NCBI GenBank assembly: GCA_964517495.1
Contig: CAZFER010000029.1
Coordinates: forward strand, 8,654-72,653
Direction of reading: 5' to 3'
DNA from: CAZFER01 sp964517495
GTDB lineage: Bacteria; Hinthialibacterota; Hinthialibacteria; Hinthialibacterales; Hinthialibacteraceae
DNA: 64,000 nucleotides
The notes under the pieces are model-generated. The model saw only the letters and a program-made list of their open reading frames with translations. It was not told the origin of the DNA and searched no databases. Positions 15,365 through 24,902 of the stretch are shown one piece after another. The stretch's first letter is position 1, and each line of letters begins with the position of its first letter. The translations under genes and the position numbers were made by a program.

Positions 15365-16855
15365 TTATTCCTTAAAGCATTCCGCCATTTCAATGGCACG
15401 CAGCATGGCTCGGCTTTTATTCATCACTTCTTCATATTCAAAATCACGGTTGGAATCAGCCACAATCCCTGCCGATGCTTGCACATAAGCGGTTTGATTC
15501 ACCACCACAATGGTGCGCAAGGTGATACAAAAGTCTAAATCCCCATTTAATCCATACCACCCCACCGCTCCAGCATATGGGCCGCGTTTGGTTCGCTCCA
15601 ATTCCTCAATAATCTCCATGGAGCGAATTTTAGGTGAACCGGTCACTGTCCCCGCTGGAAACGTGACACGCAACAAATCAAATCCGTCTTTTTCATCCAG
15701 TAGATCACCTTCAATATTCGAAACCAAATGCATAACATGAGAATAGCGTTCAACATACATCAAATCAGTCACATTAACGGTATGGAAAGAACACACACGC
15801 CCCACATCATTACGCCCTAAATCAACCAGCATAATATGTTCCGCTTGTTCTTTCGCATCGTTAATCAGTTCATTTTCTAAAAATTTATCTTCTTCAGCTG
15901 TTTTCCCCCGTTTTCGAGTACCCGCAATGGGGCGATAGATTACATGATTATGCGTTTGTTTGACCAGAATCTCTGGCGAACCACCGACCAGACACAAATT
16001 TTCATAACGGAAGAAAAAGGTATACGGCGATGGATTAATGCGCCGTAGCGCACGATATAAATCCAATGGGCCGCTGGCCAACTCCACTTCACTGCGAATC
16101 CCCACTTGGATCTGATAGGTATCGCCCGATTTGATGTATTCCATACACCGGTCAACCGCATCTTGAAAATCCTCTTTCTCCCAGTTTGTCTTCACTTCGG
16201 GTGGGGTTTCCATTCCAGCGCCAAAGGGGATTTGAGGAAGAGGCTCACGCAGTTTTTGAACAATCGCATCAATGCGTTCTATGCCTTTTTGATAACTCTT
16301 TTCAAGGTCTTTATTGGCCAGATCAACGTTGTTTACCACGGTAATGGTGCGGTCAAAGTGATCAAAAATCACAACGGTATCAGCAAAATAAAAAACCGCC
16401 TCCGGAATTTGATAATCATCCCGATTTTCAAAATGAAGTGGTTCGAAAAATCGAGTCATCTCATAATTCATATAGCCCACAAATCCACCAAAAAAGGGAG
16501 GCAAGCCTTTAACCGGCGCAGGCTCAAAACGGCTTATAAATTCTTTTAATACATGCAAAGGATCCTTTCCATCATGCAGTGGATGCTCTTTAATCGTTGC
16601 CCCACTCTGTTGGATAAGAGTATTGCCCACACACGAAAAAATCTGGGAGGGTTGAGTTCCGATAAATGAATAACGCCCCAGTTTTTCCCCTTGTTCCACA
16701 CTTTCCAACAAAAACGCATGGGGATTGTCACGCGCCAGTTTAATAAATGCAGTCACTGGCGTTTCCAAATCAGCCATAATCACCCGGGAAACCGGGATGA
16801 TATTACCCTTTTGCGCTCGCTCTTGGAATTCTTCAAACGTTGAAGGTTGATACAT
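15365..16855 (-). CDS. trpE: Anthranilate synthase component I
   Basis: Converts chorismate plus ammonia to anthranilate, the first step of tryptophan synthesis. 496 residues. LLESVEQGEKLGRYSFIG (residues ~50-67) carries the LLES tryptophan-feedback motif that separates TrpE from PabB. The chorismate-binding domain has IAGTRKRGKTAEED, HIMLVDLGRNDVGRV, FPAGTVTGSPKIRSMEII and GPYAGAVGW. A weak TTGTTT-16-TATTAT is present upstream, and the AAGGGA before the ATG is unusually close. No leader peptide rich in Trp was seen. Confidence 0.95.
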   Translation of the reverse strand: MYQPSTFEEFQERAQKGNIIPVSRVIMADLETPVTAFIKLARDNPHAFLLESVEQGEKLGRYSFIGTQPSQIFSCVGNTLIQQSGATIKEHPLHDGKDPLHVLKEFISRFEPAPVKGLPPFFGGFVGYMNYEMTRFFEPLHFENRDDYQIPEAVFYFADTVVIFDHFDRTITVVNNVDLANKDLEKSYQKGIERIDAIVQKLREPLPQIPFGAGMETPPEVKTNWEKEDFQDAVDRCMEYIKSGDTYQIQVGIRSEVELASGPLDLYRALRRINPSPYTFFFRYENLCLVGGSPEILVKQTHNHVIYRPIAGTRKRGKTAEEDKFLENELINDAKEQAEHIMLVDLGRNDVGRVCSFHTVNVTDLMYVERYSHVMHLVSNIEGDLLDEKDGFDLLRVTFPAGTVTGSPKIRSMEIIEELERTKRGPYAGAVGWYGLNGDLDFCITLRTIVVVNQTAYVQASAGIVADSNRDFEYEEVMNKSRAMLRAIEMAECFKE

Positions 16856-16860
16856 GGTCC

Positions 16861-17375
16861 CTTAATCTAAATTGTGAATGGATTATGAAATTCAAGAAAT
16901 AATAAACGAATTATTACTCCAAACAAAGCTTTACACCACTAATTAGGCGAACCTTTACGATTTCTCTAAATTAATGGGGCCAAATTCACTAAGTACATTC
17001 TCTTATAGAACCTCTACCATATTGAAATAAAACATTGCATTATACCGTTTCAAACCGTGGAAAAGCATCAAAATATTCCATAACTTTCCAAATATATTCG
17101 AATGATCGCAACACATCCATCAATTATTCATGGAAATATTTTATCGAGTATCAACGACCTAATTTATTAGAGTTAACAACCAAATATTTAGTTTTATCTA
17201 ATTTAAGTTATGCGGTTTCAATTAAAAGATTTGGAAAATTACAGCGGTGTGGCAAAAAAACCACAAGGAAGAATGTTTTTTCTAAAAAATATCTTGACCT
17301 ACGGCCATATATAATTAAGATCAATCTGTCAAGTTTATATTTATATTTTTTGATTAGGAGAAAGGAGCAGTATCA
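16861..17375 (+). other. AT-rich upstream region of the porin gene
   Basis: 515 bp with no supported gene. The last 90 bp hold TTGACC (17300-17305), then TAAGAT after 16 bp, a weak possible promoter, and the long A/T-rich leader ends in AGGAGAAAGGAG, a very strong ribosome site for the porin at 17376. An open frame at 17035-17379 has low-complexity codons, no ribosome site and overlaps that leader, so I do not call it. Confidence 0.4.
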
Positions 17376-18530
17376 ATGAAAAGAATGTTAACATGGGTTG
17401 GCCTTTCCGCCGTCGTTTTTTCAACGATGGTCTTGGGCGCACAAGCCGGCGCGCTTTCTGATGCGACATCAAGCGCACTTGGTGGAATCGAGGTAGGCGG
17501 GTATTTGGACACCTCCTGGACGTTCAATATTGATGAACCCCGGCCCGCCAATGGTGGTAACGTAGGACGTATTTTTGACGTGGATCATGATGACATTGTC
17601 GATGTCAACCTCCTACAACTCTATATCGACAACCTGCCCCAGGATGTGGGTAGCGTTGGTTTCCGTTTCGATGTAGGCATTGGCGAAGATGCCACGGCGA
17701 TCGGTGGTGACTTTGACCAGGGTGGTGGAGGATTCCTGGCTGATGATAGTGTTAACATTTATCAGGCATTCCTCTCTTACATTGCCCCAATGGGTAATGG
17801 CTTGACCATCGATGTTGGTCGTTTTGCCACATGGCATGGTTATGAAGTGATTGAAAGCCCGGGCAACGATAACTTCTCCCGTTCCCTCCTGTTTGGATAC
17901 GCAGTTCCGTTCACCCATACTGGCCTTCGCTTAACCTATCCTATCAACGATATGGTCGAAGTCAGCGGTGGCATTACCCAAGGGTGGGACACTGTTGAAG
18001 ACAATAACGATGGCAAAACCTTCCATCTGGCCGTTCGCTACACCCCGACCGAAGATATTTACATCCAGAATTCATTCGCATATGGTCCAGAACAAAGTGG
18101 CAATGACAGCGATTATCTTTTCTTGTATGACTTGGTCGCAACCTGGAACCTCACCGAAGACTGGACCATCGGCGCCAACTTTGATTGGGCCAATAACGAA
18201 GATGCAATTGGTGGAACAGCTGACGCCGAATGGTGGGGCGTTGGTGCTTATGTCCGCTATGACGTCAACCCAGACCTTTACCTCGCCCTGCGTGGTGAAT
18301 ATTTCAGTGATGATGATGCCGTTCGCCTTCCCCAAGGCATTCCCGGTACCACTGCTAACGAAGATATGTGGGAAATTACCTTCACAGCCGGATATCAAAT
18401 CGCAGAAGACTTGCTGGGCCGCTTCGAATATCGTCATGATGAAGCTGATGGCAACATCTTCTTTGATGGACCATCACAAAGTGAAGATACACAAGATACA
18501 ATTGCTTTAGAATTGATTTACTCATTCTAA
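17376..18530 (+). CDS. Outer-membrane beta-barrel porin
   Basis: 384 residues. Signal peptide MKRMLTWVGLSAVVFSTMVLGAQAGA, then acidic, Gly/Asn-rich alternating strands such as VEVGGYLDTSWTFN-type segments, QAFLSYIAPMGNGLTIDVGRFATWHGYE, and a final ELIYSF; a C-terminal Phe is the usual signal for outer-membrane assembly. The pattern fits the PF07642-like (BBP2) putative porins. The strong ribosome site, terminator and codon choice suggest high expression. Solutes passed are unknown. Its presence is direct evidence for a diderm envelope. Confidence 0.85.
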   Translation: MKRMLTWVGLSAVVFSTMVLGAQAGALSDATSSALGGIEVGGYLDTSWTFNIDEPRPANGGNVGRIFDVDHDDIVDVNLLQLYIDNLPQDVGSVGFRFDVGIGEDATAIGGDFDQGGGGFLADDSVNIYQAFLSYIAPMGNGLTIDVGRFATWHGYEVIESPGNDNFSRSLLFGYAVPFTHTGLRLTYPINDMVEVSGGITQGWDTVEDNNDGKTFHLAVRYTPTEDIYIQNSFAYGPEQSGNDSDYLFLYDLVATWNLTEDWTIGANFDWANNEDAIGGTADAEWWGVGAYVRYDVNPDLYLALRGEYFSDDDAVRLPQGIPGTTANEDMWEITFTAGYQIAEDLLGRFEYRHDEADGNIFFDGPSQSEDTQDTIALELIYSF

Positions 18531-18561
18531 TTAAATTCACTTGGTTCGGGATTTTAAATAG

Positions 18562-18590
18562 CCGGGTGGCCAAATGGCCACCCGGTTTTT
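18562..18590 (+). terminator. Porin terminator
   Basis: CCGGGTGGCCA, two-to-four-base loop, TGGCCACCCGG followed by TTTTT: a GC-rich perfect stem directly downstream of the porin stop. Confidence 0.9.
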
Positions 18591-18810
18591 CATTTCAATA
18601 CCTCGAAAAATTTGGTTATCTATTATTCCAAAATACCACTCTTAATTCTTGTTTAATAAAGGATTTACGCCTATCCTTGTCTGGTATATCCACCACCGAT
18701 TGCGGTTGGTAATTCCATCTACATAAAAATCAATGTTGTTTTGAAAATTGATCAGGTGTAGCGTGTCAACCATATGAAGAAATAGTTGTGTGTAACCTGA
18801 AATCGACCCT

Positions 18811-18850
18811 ACGATTCCTCCCCCAATTAAATGGGGAAGGTAGGAGGGGG
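18811..18850. repeat. Dispersed C/G-tract repeat, copy 1
   Basis: A C-run, short AT spacer and G-runs (ATTCCTCCCCCAA, then GGGGAAGGTAGG) that can fold as a hairpin. It resembles the element at 26076-26110. It lies in the 290-bp gap before the glycosyltransferase, which otherwise holds no gene. Confidence 0.45.
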
Positions 18851-18882
18851 TTAGCTGAGTACTTACGATCAGGTAATAAACC

Positions 18883-21069
18883 ATGAAACGATTGGTAGAT
18901 TTCATATGCAGGGAACCGATCCTTACTCTGCTCCTGGTTCTAGGTTTGGGATTGCGGTTGTCACAGTTATTCGATCCCCTCGTGGATGCGGATTCATTTC
19001 GTCAATGTGCCACCGCATCAATTGCCAAAAACTATTATGAATATGGTTATCACCTTTTTAATCCCAGAATAACCGGTTGGGGAACCATTGATGAACCCGG
19101 GCTATGGCCCAATGAATTTCCCCTTTATCCCTATGTGATTTCCATCTTCTATCAAATTTTTGGTGTCCACGAATGGTTTGGGCGGTTATTAACCGCGCTC
19201 TTTAGCGTGGCAGGAGCATACGCCTTATATATAATTGTCAAATACCTGGATAACGAAACCACTGGCAAGTTTGCCGCCTTATGGTATGTCATCGCCCCAC
19301 AGGCGATTTATCATGGGCGCTGTTTTCACCGGCACCCCATTGCCATTTCGTTAATGCTAATGGCCATCGCAGCATATATCATGTGGCTGCATAAACCCAA
19401 GTGGGCTTACTATAACATGATGATTGCCTTTGTAGCCATTGCCCTCTTGATGATGCCACCCTTAATCATATTTGCGATTCCCTTTTTGGGGGTGAATTCA
19501 ACCATCAAAAAGCGAATCTTTTTTCTGGATTGGAAAGTGCTGCTGGCCATCATAATCTCCCTCATACCTGCCTATTTTTGGTATCGTTGGGCCATCCAAC
19601 AGCATGGTTCCTTCAGTTTGCAATCCAGTGGACGCGAAACCTTTCGCAATTGGACCAGCCTGGCCTATTACGGCTATTGGTGGAAATATGATATGTTCCG
19701 TAAGGTATGGTGGGCCTTATGGCAATATACCCTTGGGCCGATCGGGCTTATTTTTGGACTGGTGGGGATAGGCATACGGCGTGAGAAATCTTCATTGATT
19801 CCACTGGTATGGGTTGTGACCATCATTCTCTACTATATGTTTGATATTCATCCCATCGCGGTCGACACCCATTATGTCTACTTTTTGCTCATCCTACCAC
19901 CTATGGCGTGGGGAGCAGGACGGTTCATGAATTTAATCTGGCTTAATGCCAGCCAGCAGTCCCTCTATTTTGGAACATCTCTACGAATCATATTGGTTGG
20001 ACTGATTGTATTTGGAACAATTTTTCATTGGGACAAAATGTTCCGCTCCTGGTACAAGACTAAAGAAAATTACATCAAAGCGGCTGAGCAGATCAAAAAT
20101 CATACCACCAAACACAGCCGGGTGGTGATGGACCGATTTGAACCAGCGATCCTCTACTATTCCCACCGAAAAGGATTATGTAAAAATCCACCCGATATTA
20201 CCAAAGAAAACATCATCCGCTGGGAAAAAGAAGGCGCCACTCATCTGGCCATCGTCAATATCAGGGAATTTCTTGACAATATGGATCTGCGCTTTCACCT
20301 CAAAGCGACTGCCCGAAATGTGATGATTGATAATAACATCCGTTTGTATGAGCTGAATTATTATAATCACAGCATCCTCAAAACGGAAACCAAGGAATAT
20401 CAATCCTTAACCGTACGTTTGCCTTCCCTACCCTATAATGCACATCTGTTGGATATGGTCCAAGTCAAAATCGATACCCACGCGGCAGAATCTATAAAAT
20501 CGGAAGATACAATCCTTAGCGTTACCCATTGGAACATGGCTCAAAAGCCCTTTTACATCTCCCGCACACCAATCACCAAGGCTCAATGGTATTCCATGAT
20601 GGATCAATCCCAACTAAAAATCCTCGCCGATCCCAATGAACCCATTACCAACATATCCTGGGAAGAATGCCAGACGTTTATCGATAAACTTAACCAACAC
20701 GAACAAGGCACCTACCGCCTCCCCACCGCCGCCGAACTCGTCTATGCATGCAAGCAATTTCCAGATGAAAAAGTAATTTCCACATCTGATGAATCCCAGC
20801 AAAACAGAACCGGTATCCTTTTCACCTTTAATCCAAATTTAAGCGAATGGACAAAAACCCCAAACGTCAACCCTCAAAATCAAGAGAAGAGCCAAGAAAC
20901 ACAAGAAACTTCCTCTACTCAACCTGACTCTCCCCCCAAACAGACAAAATACGCCGTTTTCACTCCCATAAAAGATGAACAAACACCCCATAACACTAAG
21001 TTTACGTTCTCATCCGAGGACACCCAAACAAATGATCTGACATTTCGAGTGATAAAAATCATCGATTGA
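18883..21069 (+). CDS. GT-C membrane glycosyltransferase fused to an FGE-like domain
   Basis: 728 residues. Residues ~1-400 are a polytopic GT-C (PMT_2/ArnT-like) transferase: after TM1 the acidic loop reads LFDPLVDADSFRQCATASIAKNYYE, then ~9-10 hydrophobic helices. Such enzymes use polyprenyl-phosphate sugars outside the inner membrane. A soluble linker follows (~400-545). Residues ~550-728 resemble the formylglycine-generating-enzyme/SUMF1 fold: FYISRTPITKAQWYSMM, ITNISWEECQTFIDKLNQH, YRLPTAAELVYACKQ, LSEWTKTP and a final FRVIKI. The domain is short and lacks the Cys pair of true FGE, so binding, not catalysis, is more likely. AGG lies 9 bases before the ATG. Confidence 0.75.
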   Translation: MKRLVDFICREPILTLLLVLGLGLRLSQLFDPLVDADSFRQCATASIAKNYYEYGYHLFNPRITGWGTIDEPGLWPNEFPLYPYVISIFYQIFGVHEWFGRLLTALFSVAGAYALYIIVKYLDNETTGKFAALWYVIAPQAIYHGRCFHRHPIAISLMLMAIAAYIMWLHKPKWAYYNMMIAFVAIALLMMPPLIIFAIPFLGVNSTIKKRIFFLDWKVLLAIIISLIPAYFWYRWAIQQHGSFSLQSSGRETFRNWTSLAYYGYWWKYDMFRKVWWALWQYTLGPIGLIFGLVGIGIRREKSSLIPLVWVVTIILYYMFDIHPIAVDTHYVYFLLILPPMAWGAGRFMNLIWLNASQQSLYFGTSLRIILVGLIVFGTIFHWDKMFRSWYKTKENYIKAAEQIKNHTTKHSRVVMDRFEPAILYYSHRKGLCKNPPDITKENIIRWEKEGATHLAIVNIREFLDNMDLRFHLKATARNVMIDNNIRLYELNYYNHSILKTETKEYQSLTVRLPSLPYNAHLLDMVQVKIDTHAAESIKSEDTILSVTHWNMAQKPFYISRTPITKAQWYSMMDQSQLKILADPNEPITNISWEECQTFIDKLNQHEQGTYRLPTAAELVYACKQFPDEKVISTSDESQQNRTGILFTFNPNLSEWTKTPNVNPQNQEKSQETQETSSTQPDSPPKQTKYAVFTPIKDEQTPHNTKFTFSSEDTQTNDLTFRVIKIID

Positions 21070-21113
21070 TATACCGTATCCCCCCAAAAAAACAACTTTT
21101 TTCACTTCCCCTA

Positions 21114-21160
21114 TTGACAACACCCTACTAGGCACCTAGTATCTACTAGACACTTAGTAG
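21114..21160 (+). promoter_or_regulatory. blaI promoter with two palindromic operators
   Basis: TTGACA (21114-21119), 17-bp spacer, TAGTAT (21137-21142). Operator 1, TACTAGGCACCTAGTA (21126-21141), covers the spacer and -10; operator 2, TACTAGACACTTAGTA (21144-21159), covers the start site. Their 18-bp offset places them on nearly the same face. TACTA...TAGTA is the half-site style of BlaI/MecI repressors, so the adjacent repressor very probably controls its own operon. Confidence 0.85.
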
Positions 21161-21178
21161 CGCGGAAAGGAACAACCC

Positions 21179-21568
21179 ATGAAAAAAAATGAACCCTCTA
21201 ACCTGGAATTGCAGGTCCTCTCGGTCCTGTGGGATCGTGGCCCGTCCAGCGCGCGTGAGGTTTTGGAGGCCATGCCCGACAAGAAAAACCGGGCCTACAC
21301 CACGGTATTGTCGGTCTTGCAAACCCTTGAAAAAAAGAAACTGGTCAATCACAAAACCAAAGGCAATGCCAATATCTACTCACCCAAAGTGGAGAAACGA
21401 AAAGTCCTTCGCCCCATCCTGCGCAATTGGGTAAACAATGTCTTTGGAGGCAAACCCTCTGAAGCCATGCTTTACCTGCTCGAAGAAACCGAAGTCAACG
21501 AAAATGAATTAAAGGAAATCCAGCAATTGGTATCCAACTTCGAAAAAGAAGAAACCGAAAAGGCTTAA
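21179..21568 (+). CDS. blaI: BlaI/MecI-family transcriptional repressor
   Basis: 129 residues. Winged-helix N-terminus: LELQVLSVLWDRGPSSAREVLEAM, RAYTTVLSVLQTLEKKKLVNHKTKG, then the dimerisation helices LEETEVNENELKEIQQLVSNFEKE. In the BlaR1/MecR1 system the repressor is cleaved or released when the membrane metalloprotease senses a signal. The partner M56 gene starts 13 bp downstream and the operators sit on the promoter just upstream, so this is an autoregulated pair. The ligand is probably not a beta-lactam, since the sensor has no penicillin-binding domain. Confidence 0.93.
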   Translation: MKKNEPSNLELQVLSVLWDRGPSSAREVLEAMPDKKNRAYTTVLSVLQTLEKKKLVNHKTKGNANIYSPKVEKRKVLRPILRNWVNNVFGGKPSEAMLYLLEETEVNENELKEIQQLVSNFEKEETEKA

Positions 21569-21581
21569 AAGGATAAATATC

Positions 21582-24500
21582 ATGGAAAACTTAACCAATC
21601 TCATGGCATCCGATCAGTGGTTTATATTCGTAAAAATGCTCCTCCATTCCCTCTGGCAAGCAGCCCTGGCCGCCGTCCTGCTTTATGTGTTGTTAAAGTT
21701 CATCCCGGTCCGTTACTATACATCCCGCTATGGTCTATCCCTCGCCGCCTTGCTTGTGGTCGTCTTCAGCTGCTTTGTCACCTGGTCAATTCTGGCCTTG
21801 CACGAAAATCCCAATGGCTTGGAAAATAAGGCCGATAGTGTAGTTGCATTTATTGATAAAGAACCGGCTATAGAACCTTATAATGAATCTCTTCATTCGC
21901 CTAAACACGCATCGGATAAACCCACACCCATCAGTGCGCAAACCAGCCAAAATACTCAAAATTCAAAAGGATGGCTGATCGGAATCGGCGTTTTTTGGCT
22001 TGTAGGAACATGCTTCATGTTTGGACGCTTGATTCTCAACATGGTCAATGTTCATCGCTACGCCAGCCAGTGCCAATATACACATGATACCCAAATTAAC
22101 CACACCATCGCAACGCTAAAAAAAATACTGCACGTAAACCGCCCCATAAAAGTGGCCGCAGGCGATGATATCCACTCACCAGCAGTCTTAGGAATAATTT
22201 ACCCCGTGATCATTATCCCCACATCTTTGATATCAGGAATTCCTCCCAACGATCTGCGCATGATCCTCGCCCATGAAATGATCCACATCCGTCGTTTCGA
22301 TTACCTCATCAACCTGTTCCAAATGGTTATCGAATCCTTCCTCTTTTTTAATCCCGCCATTTGGTGGATCAACCGGCAAATTCGCCTCGAACGTGAAGCC
22401 TCCTGCGATTCATCAGTGATTGACGCCTTGGGAGAGCGAAAACACTATCTTACCACTCTAAAAAAGGTCGTTGATACCCTTGTGTTAAACACCCCCACTC
22501 TTCAATCCATACCCGCCATGAACGGAAAAGGCTCATCCTTCGATCTGGTTGAGCGTTTCCGCCGCATCGTCGCCCCAGACCGGAATGTCAATCCCCGGAT
22601 TTCATGGATGAGTTTTACGGGATACCTTCTCCTCATGTTTTTCGTCTTGGCCTGCTTTCAAGAAGGTGCCGATCTCGCTGTCAAAGAAACCTCAAAAATG
22701 CTCAACAAAGAGCAGATGGATAAAATGACCAAAATCGAAGAAAGCCACGGCGGAATCCCCGACCGCGAATACACCGAAAAAGATAAAATCACGGTGATCG
22801 GCAGTGTCAAAACCGCGGACGGCTCAGCATTGCCAAAAGATCTTTACGTCACTCTCCGAAGCCACCGCCCCAGTTACGGAGCAACCTATAGCACCGATAT
22901 AAAAAACGGAACATTTACTCATAAAGTCGAATACGGAAAGGTGTATGTGGGTGCCAGAGCCGAAGGATACGCCATTCAAATCAAAGGTCCCTACCAAACC
23001 AAACCCGGTGGAACCATTGAAGGTGTTGATATCGTGCTTGATCAAGGCTTTGAGGCCAATGTCCAATTTATCAATCAAGCAGGAAATCCCATTGCCGATG
23101 TCAGCGTGGAAACACAAGTATGGGTTAAAAACTCCACCTTCGGCCCGAAAGAAGAATGGACTGCTAACGAACAAGGAATTATAACCATTGAGCGTTTAGC
23201 CTCCCATCCCATTCGTATCGATGTATGGGCACCCGGCTATGAATACGATCGGAAAGAACTGGAACTCAGTCCTAATGAAACTTATACATGGGAACTTACA
23301 CCCACCGAAATAACCACTGGCCAGATTGTCACCAAAGAAGGCCAACCAGTGGCCAATGCCGAAATTTGCATGCTTCATCAGGCTGGTCCTTACCAAATGA
23401 GCCATGATCCCGACTATGCCAGAACGCTTGCTACAACAGACAATGAAGGAAACTTTACTCTATCAAGTTTGCGCGATGATACGGTCTACACCCTGCTAGT
23501 CAAAGCAGAAAACCGTGAACGCGCCTTCTTCCATCAGGTACTAGCAGGCGACAAGGATTTGCATATCGAACTTGGCCCGGAAATTTACGTGAAAGGAAAA
23601 GTNNNNNNNNNNNNNNNNNNNNNNNNNNNNNNNNNNNNNNNNNNNNNNNNNNNNNNNNNNNNNNNNNNNNNNNNNNNNNNNNNNNNNNNNNNNNNNNNNN
23701 NNTATCTCCCCAAAAAGAAGAAATCCCATCCGCCACCTGCACGGTCATCTTCCGTTTTGATCTTCCAGAAGGGGCCGCCCCACCAACCGGTTCATTGAGT
23801 ATTCACTATTTAAAGAAACGTGGAGATAGAAAAGCGCTTTATCCTCGGGAGATTCCTATCGAAAACGGCGAAGCCCGAACCATCATTCCTGTACCCGGCA
23901 AAGTCAAATACCAGGCCAAATCCACTGTGGGTTATTGGTTCAAGGAATCCGATGAAATCGAAGTGCCCAAAAGCAACCTCCCCTTCTTAGTGACCATCCC
24001 CGCCACTCCCGCCGGATCAATTTACGGCCAGCTGATTGGCCACGATGATCAACCCGTCTCAAACATATCCATCACGCCTGTGGTGGTAGAAAAACCTTCA
24101 GATGTGGATAATAACTTTATTCTGCTCAATGCCGGTTTCAAAACCGATGAAAATGGCAAGTTTCACATCCGGCCGTTGCCCATGGGAGGTACTTATGCGG
24201 TTGTCGCTCATCAAAATAACCGTATTGCAGTAAGCGAAACATGGAGCGTCGAAGAAGAAAATCCCACCCACGAATGTCAACTCAAATTCGTCGAGGGTGT
24301 CCCCTTTGGAGGAAAGCTGCTTGATCAAAACAACCAGCCAGTTTCAGGGATGGAAGTCAAAGCCAGTTTCGACACCACCTATCACCATTCAATTGGCTTG
24401 AAAAGCGTCTATTCTGACAAAAATGGTATATTTCGATTTGAGAATTTAAATCCATCGTTGCCCGGTGTCTATGAATTAAAAATCCAAAGCCGCCGTAATT

Positions 24501-24859
24501 ATTGTCCCACAAACCGGACTTTTGTCCCCACTCAACAAAACATGACCATACAATTGGAAAAAGGAAAAACCGTAAGCGGTAAAGTGGTTGAAAATAACAC
24601 CGGTTACCCCATCCCGGGTGTTGAACTTTGGGTATCTCCTTCTCCTTATGATGGGCGTCTACCCTGCTATGCCGAACGTGTCACCAATGAAAAAGGCGAA
24701 TTCCACTTCAGCAATTTAAGCCCAGGGAATTATCGCCTTCATGTACGATCAGCCAATTTGGTTACACCAGTCGAGATAACCAGCGGCCAGCAAAATAAGG
24801 TAACATTGGTCGTCACTATTCCCGAATGGAGCGACCTAAAGCCCATCAAACCGGATTGA
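21582..24859 (+). CDS. M56 (BlaR1-like) membrane metalloprotease with repeated beta-sandwich domains; contains assembly gap
   Basis: Sensor/protease partner of BlaI. N-terminal transmembrane helices (~14-35, 42-64, 120-145), then the zinc motif in MILAHEMIHIRRFDYLINL (HEMIH near residue 230), REASCDSSVI and a fourth helix (~345-362). The C-terminal ~650 residues are extracytoplasmic carboxypeptidase-regulatory-like repeats (for example VSIKGTV-like GQIVTKEGQPVANAEICML, GSIYGQLIGHDDQPVSNI, GKLLDQNNQPVSGMEV, GKVVENNTGYPIPGVEL). No penicillin-binding domain. The frame before the 100-N gap and the frame after it (open from 23703) differ, so the true gap must be 3n+2 bases if the gene is intact. 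Total ~1,090 residues. Confidence 0.85.
23603..23702. other. Assembly gap (100 N)
   Basis: Exactly 100 unknown bases inside the M56 gene, between two beta-sandwich repeats. The round number is a scaffold placeholder, not a measured length. Similar tandem domains on both sides may have caused the break. Confidence 0.99.
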
Positions 24860-24902
24860 TAGTTATAAATCCTGTCTATTGAAAAGGAGGAAAATTTGAT
24901 CC

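Noticed and set aside
17035..17379. 114-codon open frame upstream of the porin
   Set aside because: Low-complexity AT-rich codons, no ribosome site, and it overlaps the porin's strong ribosome site; more likely untranslated leader.
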